Notes: generated by a model not told the origin, from the sequence alone. A stretch of DNA of 64,000 nucleotides from Vibrio gigantis (GCF_024347515.1 NZ_AP025493.1:62001-126000); one strand, 5' to 3'; numbered from the stretch's first letter, positions 35,771-45,655 are shown. Numbers and translations are program-made.

Positions 35771-38212
35771 TTATCCTGTTTTACGTTGTTGGTTGAGTTT
35801 ATGTATAAGGCGAGTTGCTTGATGGCTGTTGACCATAAGCCTATTAATAAGTTGTTGTAATAGCTCTGCTTCGGGCAAGGTGTTGTTACGTGTTGTGATT
35901 TCTGCTGAGCTTGCAAGTTCAAGAACCTCATTCATTTGAAGCTCGGCAGCAACGCCTTTAACTGCCAGCAAAGTATGGTTGAGTTCGTCGGTTTGAGAGT
36001 TGGAAAACATGTCAATTAGGGCATCAATTTGGTGCTCTAAGTCAGAAACAATGGACTCTAGATAATCGAGCTTTTCATCGAGGTCTAGGTTCTGGTCAAC
36101 AAGTAACGGGTTTCGTGTTAGTTCTTCTTCGGTCATTGGTAACTGATTTTTTGGGCATCGGGTAAGTATTGTGACGTTGCCTTCGTTTTGTGTTTTACCC
36201 ATGTTTGTGCCGTCTATGTCTAAGTGTGTTCTATTGACTTCAAACTGCTTATGGAACTCTATAATTGCATTCTTAAGGCTGTTTTTTTGTAGTGGCTTGG
36301 TTAACACGAAATTTGCGCCTGAACTCAAGAAGTCATCATGAGCTTCTTTAAAGACATCAGCGGTGCAAGCAAAAATAACCGTCGAAAGTTTGAGTTCATT
36401 TCGGATTTTCCGTATTGCTTCGATACCACTCATGTTCGGCATATGGTTGTCCATAATGATGAGGTCATATTGATTTTCAGACAGTTTGTCGAGAGCTTGT
36501 AACCCGTCAAAAGCGTTATCTACAGTCAAGTTGAGAGACTCGCAAAACTTCTTTATCACCATTGCGTTGACCTTGTTATCTTCAACAAGCAATACAGAGA
36601 AGTTATCGTGAATGGTCGTATTTTCTGGCTCTGTTACTTTGGTTATTTGCGGTGCAAGCTTTTGAAGTTTTAAAGGCAAAGTGATGTTGAAATGAGTTCC
36701 AACGTTCAACTGGCTAGAAACGTTAATATCGCCCCCCATCAGTTTAACCAGTTGCTTAACGATCGAAAGCCCCAGGCCAGTCCCTCCAAATTTACGCGTT
36801 GTTGACAGCTCTGCCTGTTCAAATGCCGTAAATATATGGTCTATTTTACTTTCGTCGATGCCTATCCCTGTATCTGACACTCGGATATTGACGGTAGGCG
36901 GGGTCGTGTTGGATAGATCAAACTGGATTTCGACTTTGCCTGACTCCGTAAATTTGACCGCATTACCTGCCAAATTAAATAGGATCTGGCGGGTACGTGC
37001 AGAATCGCCAATTAACTGGATGTTTGAAGGGATATTGTCATTGATGATTAGTGACAAGCCCTTATTTTCAGCGAGTGGAGTGAGTGTCTTATCTAGGTGT
37101 GTCACGACATCGCAAACCGAGAAAGGGGCGAACTCAAGCTCTAGCTTGCCTTGCTCAACTTTAGAAAAATCTAAGATGTCATCAAGAATGGTGACTAAGT
37201 GTTGCCCTGAATCGATGATTACCTGAGCTTGTTTGCGAGTCTCGGATTCTTGAGAGTCGCTTTTGATTATTTGTGCAAGACCCAAAACCCCATTCATAGG
37301 TGTTCTTAATTCATGGCTCATTGTTGCGAGAAAAAGAGATTTCGCTTCGTTAGCATGCTGTGCGGTGCTAGCGGCTTCTTGGTAAGCAAGAGTATTACGT
37401 TTTAACTCAAAAATTCTCATTATGAACATGGCAAAAGAGAAGGTGAAGATAAAGGCTGTAAGCGCAAAAATCAGTTTTATGATTAGGCTTTTTAATGAGT
37501 TTTGTAGATCGGTAAATCCGTGTTCAGCTTCCTCGACATATTGCATACTGTTATCGGATAAAATATTGGACAGTAACAACTGTTGTTGGATGTTTAGGTC
37601 TGTAAAGGTTTCTATGAGTTGAATAAAATCTGGGTGGCTATTTAAGCGACCTATTGCGTTCGTTGGGCTTGTAGAGCCTTCATGTTTTGCGTTTTCTTCT
37701 TGATTAGCAAGGGAAGGCTCTGTTTGCAAAACATTAGCGAGCAGTTCGCTCTGAACTTTAAACATTGATTTGGAAGTGTTGTTATCCGTCAATTTTTGTG
37801 TGAGTGATTGAAGGATGAATTGGCGTGCCACACTTTGGCCAACCAAGTGATCTAAAGTATCAATATTGGTCATAGAAGAGTCATAAAATCGCTCTAGTAT
37901 CTGTCGTGTAGGTAATTTGTTGAACCATGGGGAATGTATGCTTTTCTCCTGATAACTACTCCTCAGTTTTTGAAGCTCTTTTTCTAGATGCACTAAATTG
38001 GCTGAGAGTTGATAAGGGTTCGAAATACCAGTGATTGCGCTATTCGTTATTTGATCCCTCATGTTTAACACTTCATGCCCCAATTCACGGGCTAACTTCC
38101 CATAAGATGCCACGCGTTCATGTTCAATATAAGACAGAACAGTGAAGCTTATGAGTGCGATAAACGATAACGTAAAGGCTAAAAATGTCAGTTTGATTTT
38201 ATTCATTTTCAA
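35771..38212 (-). CDS. Hybrid sensor histidine kinase with degenerate Hpt-like tail
   Basis: An 813-residue membrane kinase: helix 1 (about 10-28), a periplasmic helical sensor region (30-240), helix 2 (about 244-268), HisKA with His300 in SHELRTPMNG, HATPase_c with N-box Asn414/Asn417 and GGTGLGLSIV (476-485), and a receiver domain (about 538-655) with phospho-acceptor Asp588 in IIMDNHMP. The C-terminal helical segment (about 700-813) looks like a histidine phosphotransfer domain, but the A-H-x-L-K-G position reads LLAVKG, without the His in register. The output regulator must therefore be elsewhere. Its start overlaps the 3' end of the di-heme cytochrome gene by 14 bases. Confidence 0.92.
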   Translation of the reverse strand: MKMNKIKLTFLAFTLSFIALISFTVLSYIEHERVASYGKLARELGHEVLNMRDQITNSAITGISNPYQLSANLVHLEKELQKLRSSYQEKSIHSPWFNKLPTRQILERFYDSSMTNIDTLDHLVGQSVARQFILQSLTQKLTDNNTSKSMFKVQSELLANVLQTEPSLANQEENAKHEGSTSPTNAIGRLNSHPDFIQLIETFTDLNIQQQLLLSNILSDNSMQYVEEAEHGFTDLQNSLKSLIIKLIFALTAFIFTFSFAMFIMRIFELKRNTLAYQEAASTAQHANEAKSLFLATMSHELRTPMNGVLGLAQIIKSDSQESETRKQAQVIIDSGQHLVTILDDILDFSKVEQGKLELEFAPFSVCDVVTHLDKTLTPLAENKGLSLIINDNIPSNIQLIGDSARTRQILFNLAGNAVKFTESGKVEIQFDLSNTTPPTVNIRVSDTGIGIDESKIDHIFTAFEQAELSTTRKFGGTGLGLSIVKQLVKLMGGDINVSSQLNVGTHFNITLPLKLQKLAPQITKVTEPENTTIHDNFSVLLVEDNKVNAMVIKKFCESLNLTVDNAFDGLQALDKLSENQYDLIIMDNHMPNMSGIEAIRKIRNELKLSTVIFACTADVFKEAHDDFLSSGANFVLTKPLQKNSLKNAIIEFHKQFEVNRTHLDIDGTNMGKTQNEGNVTILTRCPKNQLPMTEEELTRNPLLVDQNLDLDEKLDYLESIVSDLEHQIDALIDMFSNSQTDELNHTLLAVKGVAAELQMNEVLELASSAEITTRNNTLPEAELLQQLINRLMVNSHQATRLIHKLNQQRKTG

Positions 38213-39284
38213 ACTCCAGAAGCATTTGCGGACGGTCGCCTGTCAGTGATTCTAAAAAAGCCTTAATATCGTTAATCGTTTCCCTTTTAAATGTTTTACC
38301 CAGTTGACTCTCGCCCATGATTTTAATGGCTTCTTCTAATGTGTCTGTACGTCCATCATGAAAGTAGGGAGCTGTGATAGCGACGTTTCTTAAGCTCGCT
38401 ACACGAAACAAATGCTTGTCTTGGGGCGAAGAGGTAAACATATATCTCCCTAGATCATCACTACGTTCACTACCGGTCTTACCAATTCCAAAGTAACCAA
38501 ATCTCATGACCATTCCCCCACCAATATTGGTTCCTTGATGACAACGGATGCAGCCTTCTTTTTGGAATGTTTCCCATCCACGCAATGCTGAATCGGAAAG
38601 AGCTGCACTATCACCTTGCAAATATTGGTCAAAAGGGGAATTGGGCGTGGTAAGGCCATGCATAAATTCGATCAAAGACGACTTAATAGAATGGGTGGTA
38701 ATAGGTAAATCGAATTTTTTGAATAGGTTTGTGTAGTGGTTGGACTGCGATACATAATTTGTTATTAGATCCCAGTTTGAGTCCATTTCAAGGACGTTGT
38801 GAACGGGTCCATCTATTTGATCGGAAAGGTTGTTGACTCGTCCATCCCAAAAAAATCGGTAATTGAAAATAGCATTGAAAACGGTCAGCGAATTGCGCAT
38901 TCCAGCGCCGTTCACTCCAATAGAAACTGGGATGCTTTCTGCGCCATTCGAGTGCAGGCTATGGCATGTCTCACAGCTGATTTGTTTATTCGAAGAAAGG
39001 TTCGGATCTTTAAATAGCGCCCAACCAATTTTGGCTAAGTTTACGTCAATATCGGCTTCGTTTGGGATCGCAAAGATAGGCTGATTGGAGGAGACACTGT
39101 AGCTATTAATTTGTGACGCTTGAGTAGACGACGAGGATGCTTTAGGTGAATCATTATGGGAATGTTGATTCGAAGTAATTTCAATCGGAGTTGTGGTTGT
39201 TGGCGGAGATGAGCTGTAAATTACGGCGATGACAGAAATAGAAATAACAGTGATCACTATCGCAGCCAAATAGGGTGTTCTCAT
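38199..39284 (-). CDS. Di-heme cytochrome c peroxidase-like protein
   Basis: A 361-residue protein with an N-terminal membrane anchor (about 6-24), a Ser/Thr-rich linker and two CXXCH heme motifs: CETCH (104-108) and CIRCH (245-249). The order and spacing fit the CcpA/MauG family, which reduces hydrogen peroxide or performs related oxidations in the periplasm. The NYRFFWDGRV and APYFHDGRTDTLEEAI stretches are also family features. It is the first gene of a pair with the hybrid kinase, suggesting it supplies a redox or peroxide signal. It appears membrane-tethered, unlike most soluble CcpA. Confidence 0.9.
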   Translation of the reverse strand: MRTPYLAAIVITVISISVIAVIYSSSPPTTTTPIEITSNQHSHNDSPKASSSSTQASQINSYSVSSNQPIFAIPNEADIDVNLAKIGWALFKDPNLSSNKQISCETCHSLHSNGAESIPVSIGVNGAGMRNSLTVFNAIFNYRFFWDGRVNNLSDQIDGPVHNVLEMDSNWDLITNYVSQSNHYTNLFKKFDLPITTHSIKSSLIEFMHGLTTPNSPFDQYLQGDSAALSDSALRGWETFQKEGCIRCHQGTNIGGGMVMRFGYFGIGKTGSERSDDLGRYMFTSSPQDKHLFRVASLRNVAITAPYFHDGRTDTLEEAIKIMGESQLGKTFKRETINDIKAFLESLTGDRPQMLLEFENE

Positions 39285-39500
39285 AGTACTAGTTCCATCT
39301 AATTTTAGCCCCTTAACATGATTCAGAATCCGTCTGAATTTGATCTTGTTTAATCCATGTAAAAATTACGTCTTTGATGTAAATCTAGTTTCATATTTTA
39401 CTTGTTGCAAGGAGGTCGTATAGAAATGAAGGGAAAAGAGGTGTGGAAGAGCTATAGAAATTCAGAGGCTTATAGGGGTTTTCTGTCAGAAAAGAGAAAA

Positions 39501-39528
39501 CCGTGACAGCGTAAAGAGGCTGACACGG
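39501..39528 (-). terminator. Terminator of sulfatase 2
   Basis: CCGTGACAGC and GCTGACACGG pair except for one A-A mismatch, and on the minus strand the stem is followed by TTTTCTCTTTT. It lies about 40 bases after the sulfatase stop at 39566. Confidence 0.78.
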
Positions 39529-39565
39529 CTTTGAATTTAGCTTACTCGGTTGTACTTAAAGCGAT

Positions 39566-41128
39566 TTATTTAGCTTGCGCTGCTGCCGCTTCGAGTTGCT
39601 TAAGTTTACCTTGAAGCATGTAAGCATTCTGGTTGAAGTTACCAGGGTTCAACACTTGGCTTTGCTGCATTGGGTAGTCAGGTAGCGTGTTCATGAACTC
39701 TTGTACTTTGCCGCCAACTGGTACGAATAGCCACATGTTGTCTGCCATCCAACGTAGGTACATGCCAGATTCGTGTGGTGCTTTTTCGAATGGGTCAGCA
39801 CGTAGGTGAACAACTTGAGGCCAGTTTGGTTGGAAACGTACCGCATCAACGATGTTACCGTCCATTACAGCGAATGAGATCTTAAAGTCATTCCAACGTA
39901 CAGCGTTTAGCTCAGCATTCGCAGAGAAGTAAAGCATGCTGTCACGAGGGCCTTTCTCTTCTTTACCTTGGAAGTAAGGTAGGAAGTTGTAACCGTCTAG
40001 GTGTACACGCCAGTTTTTACCGTTGTACGTTGCACCTTTCTCAGACGCTAGTTTCTCAACGACTTTGTCATCACCAGCCGCTGCTAGCAGTGTAGGGATC
40101 CAGTCTTGGTGGCCCATGATGTCGTTGATCTTAGTTCCCGGTTTAATCGTACCAGGCCAGCGAACTAGCTGAGGAACACGCATACCACCTTCGTAAGTTG
40201 TACCTTTCTCACCGTGGAAGTAAGTTGCACCGCCATCAGGCCAAGATACTGTTTCTGCACCGTTATCCGTTGAGTAGATTACGATGGTGTTGTCTGCAAT
40301 TTTCAGCTCATCAAGCTTATCTAGCAGCACACCAACTTGGTCATCGTGCTCTAACATGCCGTCAGCGTAGATGCTGATACCAGATTTACCTTGGTATTTT
40401 TCTTGTAGACGAGTCCACACGTGCATACGAGTGGTGTTGTGCCAGATGAAGAATGGCTTGTCAGCTTTAACCGCTTTTTCCATGAAGGCTAGAGATTCTT
40501 CTAGGAACTCTTCATCCGCGTGCTCCATACGCTTACGCGTCATAGGGCCAGTATCTTCAATCTTGCCGTCAGAAGTCGACTTGATTACACCGCGAGGGCC
40601 AAAGTTCTTACGGAACTCAGGGTCTTTAGGGTAGTAGTATGTCTCAGGCTCTTCTTCTGCGTTCAAGTGGTAAAGGTTACCGAAGAACTGGTCAAAACCG
40701 TGGTTCGTTGGAAGGTGCTTGTCTTGGTCGCCCATGTGGTTCTTACCGAACTGAGCGGTCATGTAGCCTTGTTCTTTAAGAAGGTCTGCGATCGTTGGAG
40801 CCCAATCAGGGATACCGTGGTCAGAACCCGGCATACCGATAGTCAATAGACCAGTACGGAAAGGTTCTTGACCTGTTAGGAATGCAGCACGACCAGCTGT
40901 ACACGATTGTTGACCGTAGTGGTCAGTAAATAGTGCGCCTTCGTTAGCAATACGGTCGATGTTAGGTGTTTCGTAACCCATCATACCGTTGTTGTATGCA
41001 CTGATGTTGAATACACCAATGTCATCACCCCAGATAGCAAGAATGTTTGGTTTTTCTGCCGCTGTTGCTGCTGAAGAAGCTGCTAATAAGCCAACACCTA
41101 ATGCTAGTTTATTAATTTTAGTACCCAT
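39566..41128 (-). CDS. Secreted Cys-type sulfatase 2, locus 2
   Basis: A 520-residue sulfatase with a signal peptide (to ATAA, residue 24). WGDDIG (Asp35, Asp36), SCTAGR with formylglycine precursor Cys76, GKNHMGD and STDNGAE provide the metal and active-site residues. It has the same overall layout as the other two sulfatases in the window, including FGNLYHLNAEEEPE, but a distinct C-terminal half, so a different substrate is possible. It is head-to-head with sulfatase 3; the shared upstream region contains an ATAAC-N5-GTTAT dyad. Its end is rich in Ala/Gln and marked by a terminator. Confidence 0.93.
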   Translation of the reverse strand: MGTKINKLALGVGLLAASSAATAAEKPNILAIWGDDIGVFNISAYNNGMMGYETPNIDRIANEGALFTDHYGQQSCTAGRAAFLTGQEPFRTGLLTIGMPGSDHGIPDWAPTIADLLKEQGYMTAQFGKNHMGDQDKHLPTNHGFDQFFGNLYHLNAEEEPETYYYPKDPEFRKNFGPRGVIKSTSDGKIEDTGPMTRKRMEHADEEFLEESLAFMEKAVKADKPFFIWHNTTRMHVWTRLQEKYQGKSGISIYADGMLEHDDQVGVLLDKLDELKIADNTIVIYSTDNGAETVSWPDGGATYFHGEKGTTYEGGMRVPQLVRWPGTIKPGTKINDIMGHQDWIPTLLAAAGDDKVVEKLASEKGATYNGKNWRVHLDGYNFLPYFQGKEEKGPRDSMLYFSANAELNAVRWNDFKISFAVMDGNIVDAVRFQPNWPQVVHLRADPFEKAPHESGMYLRWMADNMWLFVPVGGKVQEFMNTLPDYPMQQSQVLNPGNFNQNAYMLQGKLKQLEAAAAQAK

Positions 41129-41474
41129 AAGGACTCCGATTTACTTTAAAGATTAATGCGTTAGAACAACACATCGTTGGGCAAACATTAATCTCAAAAA
41201 TCGGTTGTGTCTTTTTATAGTGGTTATAACCAATTGTTATGGAGGGGGTACAACTTGCTGATTTTAGATGTTTTTAATTCAGAATTAGAATTTACCCTTA
41301 AGTTTTATGTGTGATCATTATCAAGTTTATTCGCGTAAATTTTATCGTTGAGTTGAGCGTGCTGCTTATTGGAAAAATGACAAAAAGATTAATAGTTTAG
41401 TGAATCTCGCGATAGTGCAAAAAATGAACTATACGTTGTATGGCAGGATGCAAATAACTAACGAAGAGGTTTCT
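41129..41474. promoter_or_regulatory. Divergent sulfatase promoter region
   Basis: A 346-base gene-free region between two head-to-head sulfatase genes. It holds the dyad at 41226-41240 (listed separately) and a partial CRP-like sequence TGTGATCATTATCAAG (41310-41325), in which the left half-site is perfect and the right is 3 of 5. It is otherwise AT-rich. Confidence 0.45.
41226..41240. promoter_or_regulatory. ATAAC-N5-GTTAT dyad, site A
   Basis: ATAACCAATTGTTAT, preceded by GGTT. It differs at one base from the site at 45656. It is 98 bases from the sulfatase 2 start and 235 from the sulfatase 3 start. Spacing fits the T-N11-A pattern of LysR-type binding sites. Confidence 0.6.
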
Positions 41475-43022
41475 ATGACAGCGAAATATGGCGTCAAACG
41501 TCGATTAGCGATTTTGGGCACAGCGATGATGGCGGCTTCCACCACCACATTCGCAGCAGAAAAACCGAACATTCTCGTCATTTGGGGTGATGACATTGGT
41601 CAATCTAATGTCAGTGCATACACCTTTGGCTTAATGGGGTACCAAACTCCAAATATTGATAGCATCGCCAAAGAAGGCATGATGTTCACCGATTACTATG
41701 CAGAGCAATCGTGTACCGCAGGCCGCTCTACCTTCATTACGGGTCAAAGTGTATTGAGAACAGGTTTGAGTAAAGTAGGACTACCGGGAGCAGACATTGG
41801 GCTTCAAGCAGAAGATGCAACCATTGCAGAACTTCTAAAGCCAATGGGCTACATGACTGGCCAATTTGGCAAAAACCACCTTGGCGACAAAGACGAATTT
41901 CTACCAACAGCACACGGGTTTGACGAATTTTTTGGCAACCTTTACCACCTGAATGCTGAGGAAGAACCAGAGAATGAAGACTACCCGACGGATCCTGAGT
42001 TTCGTAAGAAATTCGGCCCGCGTGGTGTTATTAAATCATTCGCTGATGGCAAGATTGAAGATACCGGTCCTTTAACGCGTAAGCGTATGGAAACGGTTGA
42101 TGAAGAAACGCTCGATGCCGCACTTGATTTTATGGATCGTGCAGTGAAAGCAGACAAGCCATTCTTCGTTTGGTGGAACGCAACACGCATGCACTTTAGA
42201 ACTCATGTTCAGCCAGACAGTAAAGGTGTCACCGGCATTAGTAACTATGCCGATGGTATGGTTGAGCACGATAGACATGTTGGCCAGCTATTAAAACAAG
42301 TGGATGATTTAGGCATCAAAGACAATACGATCGTTTTCTATTCTACGGATAATGGTCCACACATGAACTCTTGGCCAGATGCGGGTACAACGCCATTCCG
42401 TGGTGAGAAAAACACCAACTGGGAAGGCGCTTACCGCGTACCAGCAATGGTTCGTTGGCCAGGTAAGATTGAGCCGGGCAGTATCTCTAATGAAATTATG
42501 CACCATATGGATTGGATGCCAACCTTCGTTGCTGCCGCTGGTGATGATCAAATCAAAGATAAATTGCTGAAAGGTCATACAGCGGGTGATAAAACATTTA
42601 AGGTTCACCTAGATGGTTACAACTTCCTTCCTTACTTAACCGGTGAAGAAGAAAAAGGTCGTCGTCATGAGGTCTTCTACTTTACCGATGATGGTGATTT
42701 AGCGGCGCTTCGTTACAACCAATGGAAGGCGGTGTTCATGGAGCAACGTGCAACGGGCACCATGCAGATTTGGTCAGAACCGTTTGTGACGTTACGTCTT
42801 CCTAAGTTGTTTAACCTGCGTATGGACCCATACGAAAACGCAGATATTACATCAAACACATACTACGACTGGTTGTTAGACCATGCTTATATGTTTGTTC
42901 CTGCTCAAGCGTACGTTGGCAAATTCTTAGAAACGTTTGCTGAATATCCACCACGTCAAAAAGCAGCAAGCTTTAGCTTGGATCAGGTTATGGAAAAACT
43001 TCAAGAGAACCACAACAAGTAA
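41475..43022 (+). CDS. Secreted Cys-type sulfatase 3, locus 2
   Basis: A 515-residue sulfatase. ATG at 41475 is chosen because GAGG lies 6 bases upstream and translation begins with a normal signal peptide (to about residue 28); an upstream in-frame ATG-like start at 41400 is not needed. Metal-ligand Asp39/Asp40 are in WGDDIG, Cys80 in SCTAGR is the formylglycine precursor, and GKNHLGD and STDNGP follow. It is closest in wording to sulfatase 1. The multiheme cytochrome gene follows 208 bases later beyond a terminator. Substrate unknown. Confidence 0.93.
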   Translation: MTAKYGVKRRLAILGTAMMAASTTTFAAEKPNILVIWGDDIGQSNVSAYTFGLMGYQTPNIDSIAKEGMMFTDYYAEQSCTAGRSTFITGQSVLRTGLSKVGLPGADIGLQAEDATIAELLKPMGYMTGQFGKNHLGDKDEFLPTAHGFDEFFGNLYHLNAEEEPENEDYPTDPEFRKKFGPRGVIKSFADGKIEDTGPLTRKRMETVDEETLDAALDFMDRAVKADKPFFVWWNATRMHFRTHVQPDSKGVTGISNYADGMVEHDRHVGQLLKQVDDLGIKDNTIVFYSTDNGPHMNSWPDAGTTPFRGEKNTNWEGAYRVPAMVRWPGKIEPGSISNEIMHHMDWMPTFVAAAGDDQIKDKLLKGHTAGDKTFKVHLDGYNFLPYLTGEEEKGRRHEVFYFTDDGDLAALRYNQWKAVFMEQRATGTMQIWSEPFVTLRLPKLFNLRMDPYENADITSNTYYDWLLDHAYMFVPAQAYVGKFLETFAEYPPRQKAASFSLDQVMEKLQENHNK

Positions 43023-43067
43023 GCTTTGGTTTATTGAAACTGATAGTTTGATGAAACTGGTAACACG

Positions 43068-43093
43068 AAAGAGCTCCTAGGAGCTCTTTTTTT
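43068..43093 (+). terminator. Rho-independent terminator after sulfatase 3
   Basis: A perfect 22-base palindrome (AAAGAGCTCCT / AGGAGCTCTTT) followed by a T run to 43093. It ends the sulfatase 3 transcript. Confidence 0.9.
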
Positions 43094-43230
43094 ATGCGCA
43101 TATCGATGACCAAATACTTGTCGTGAATATGAATCACAACTATCGTGTTCACAGCCACTAAATAATTGTAAATTCATTGTTTTTACGTCTACCTTATTAA
43201 GCATAAGGATGTATAAAAACAAGGAATGTT

Positions 43231-45591
43231 ATGTCTGCATGGTTGTGCTCGTTAGTGAACGGATTGAAACACCAACGAGTTGCAGTATTATCCGCAATGT
43301 TGTCTCTACCTATGTTGTCGCTGTTCAGTTTCAATGTGTATGCCAATGAACAGGTGTCGCCAGCTAGCTCCCAAGCTACATATGTCGGCTCTGAAGCTTG
43401 TATTGACTGCCACAGCGAAGAAGTGGAAGCGTGGCAAGGTTCTCATCATGATATGGCGATGAAGCACGCCTCTGATGAATCGGTATTGGGTGATTTCAAC
43501 GATCAAACGGTCACTCATGACGGTAAGCCCAACCGTTTTTTTCGTAAGGGTGATGAGTTTTGGGTCAATATCGAAGGACCAGACGGGCAATTCAAAGATT
43601 ACAAAATCAGTTATACCTTTGCCTTTGAGCCACTACAGCAATACATGGTTGAGTTTGAAGACGGCCGCGTACAGTTGATTCCTTTCGCTTGGGATTCTCG
43701 CAATGAGGGTGAAGGCGGCCAACGTTGGTTTCACCTTTATCCTGATACCATCAACACAGATGAGTTTTACTGGACCAACAGTGGCCAGAATTGGAATTTC
43801 ATGTGTGCAGACTGCCATTCAACGAACCTAGAAAAGAACTATGACAGCGCAAGTAATACTTACAACACCACATGGTCTGAGATTAATGTCGGTTGTGAGG
43901 CTTGTCATGGCCCTGCGAGTGAGCACGTTGAGCAAGCCCAACTAGCAAATAACAAGATAGCGAAAGTGGACGGTGAAAAAGATGCTCCAGTATCGACGCA
44001 TTACGGTTTTGATCGTGACTTGTCGAAGTCTGTGAAAGAGTGGATTTACCAAGAGGGCAACTCAACCCTTCAACCAAAAGACATAATCCATACCAATCAA
44101 GTTCAAACCTGTGCTCAGTGCCACAGCCGACGCACTCAGTTGAATGAAACAGGTGACCACGTTAGCGGTTCATTCTTTGATAAATATCGTCTAAGCCTGA
44201 TTACCCCTGAGCTCTACCATAACGATGGTCAAATCTACGATGAGGATTACGTTTACGGTTCTTTCTTACAATCCGTGATGGCTGAGAAAGGCGTCACGTG
44301 TACTAACTGCCACGATCCCCATACTGCAGAACTAAAAATTGCAGAGGAAGCCGTGTGTAACCAGTGCCATATTGCCTCTGAATACACACCAGAAAAGCAC
44401 ACATTCCACGAAGCGAATACCGAAGCTTCACAATGTACGACTTGCCACATGCCAGAAACGACTTACATGGAGGTCGACCCAAGGCGTGACCACAGTTGGC
44501 ACATCCCACGACCTGATATCAGCCAACACATTAAAACGCCGAACGTGTGTACAAGTTGCCACGAAGATCAAACAGATCAGTGGGCCGATAAACAAATCGG
44601 TCAATGGTTCCCTGATTCTAAATATCGAAATCAACAGCATTTCGCTGTGGCTTTTTACGCGGACTCAATAGGGCACAGAGGTGCGGAAGATGCACTGGCG
44701 TATTCGGCTCAGGATTCTAGCTTAAGTAATATTATTCGAGCATCAAGCCTAGAACGTTTAGGTGGCAACACTGGCAAGAACACTCTTATTTCATTAGCAA
44801 GGGCAGTGAAACACGACGATGAGATGATCCGTCTAGGTGTTGTACAAGGCTCATCTGGTTTCCCGTTTACCGACCGTTGGCAGATTCTAGAGCCACTATT
44901 GAAAGACCCTGTATTGTCGATTCGTTCAGAAACAGCTGGCGCGTTAGTCCGTTATTGGGGAGAAATGAATCCGCTGCAGAAAGATCAAATCAAGCCTGCA
45001 TTGGAAGAGTACATTGAGATACAGCGATTTAATGGTGACAGAGGTTTTGGAAGAACCAATCTGGGGAATGTTTACCGAGATTTAGGGAAGCATGAACAAG
45101 CCATTGAGTACTATTTAGGCGCTATCGAAATCGAGCCATATTTCGAGAACAGCTACGCCAACTTGGCTGATCTGTATCGGACTTTGGGTGATGAACCTAA
45201 AGCACTAGCGACCTTGAAGCAAGGCATTCAAGCTCAGCCAAAATCGAGTGTATTGCCATACAGTGCAGGGCTGTCATTGCTGCGAGTGAAAGACTACGAC
45301 CAAGCAACGCGTTATCTAAAACAAGCGGCAGAAACGGCACAAACCGACCCGCAATATTGGTATGTGTATGGCTTAGCATTGGAAAAATCGGATGTGCTTG
45401 CGGCGAGCCAGTCATTACACAAGGCCTACCAATTTAGCCGAAACCCTCAACATTTGTACGCACAGTGTGAAGTGTTGGCGCGAAACAGCCATATACCGGG
45501 TGTGCCAAAGGCATTTGAGCAATGTATTACCTCATTGAGCAAAGTGGCACCGCCGGAGGCAATTAACCAGTTGAAGGCCAGGCTCAAATAA
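43231..45591 (+). CDS. Octaheme cytochrome c fused to HEAT/TPR module
   Basis: A 786-residue exported protein (signal peptide to about residue 39). Eight CXXCH motifs start at Cys57, 192, 222, 294, 357, 376, 402 and 440, in the style of cytochrome c554-type multiheme domains. Residues about 480-600 are HEAT-like and about 600-786 are TPR (EQAIEYYLGAIEIEPYFENSYANLADLYR region). The C-terminal half is homologous to the stand-alone HEAT/TPR proteins at 26069 and 62713. It should move electrons in the periplasm while docking to partners. It precedes the second MoxR-Bat operon by 129 bases. No nitrite- or hydroxylamine-reductase identity can be claimed from the motifs. Confidence 0.93.
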   Translation: MSAWLCSLVNGLKHQRVAVLSAMLSLPMLSLFSFNVYANEQVSPASSQATYVGSEACIDCHSEEVEAWQGSHHDMAMKHASDESVLGDFNDQTVTHDGKPNRFFRKGDEFWVNIEGPDGQFKDYKISYTFAFEPLQQYMVEFEDGRVQLIPFAWDSRNEGEGGQRWFHLYPDTINTDEFYWTNSGQNWNFMCADCHSTNLEKNYDSASNTYNTTWSEINVGCEACHGPASEHVEQAQLANNKIAKVDGEKDAPVSTHYGFDRDLSKSVKEWIYQEGNSTLQPKDIIHTNQVQTCAQCHSRRTQLNETGDHVSGSFFDKYRLSLITPELYHNDGQIYDEDYVYGSFLQSVMAEKGVTCTNCHDPHTAELKIAEEAVCNQCHIASEYTPEKHTFHEANTEASQCTTCHMPETTYMEVDPRRDHSWHIPRPDISQHIKTPNVCTSCHEDQTDQWADKQIGQWFPDSKYRNQQHFAVAFYADSIGHRGAEDALAYSAQDSSLSNIIRASSLERLGGNTGKNTLISLARAVKHDDEMIRLGVVQGSSGFPFTDRWQILEPLLKDPVLSIRSETAGALVRYWGEMNPLQKDQIKPALEEYIEIQRFNGDRGFGRTNLGNVYRDLGKHEQAIEYYLGAIEIEPYFENSYANLADLYRTLGDEPKALATLKQGIQAQPKSSVLPYSAGLSLLRVKDYDQATRYLKQAAETAQTDPQYWYVYGLALEKSDVLAASQSLHKAYQFSRNPQHLYAQCEVLARNSHIPGVPKAFEQCITSLSKVAPPEAINQLKARLK

Positions 45592-45655
45592 AGCGTTGAG
45601 GTTAGCTTGGCTAAGGTGGATGTAACGCATCACGCTATAACCACTTATTGCGTTT

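Noticed and set aside
43128..43142. CGTGA...TCACA near the cytochrome gene as a CRP site
   Set aside because: The spacer is 7 rather than 6 bases and the left half is imperfect.
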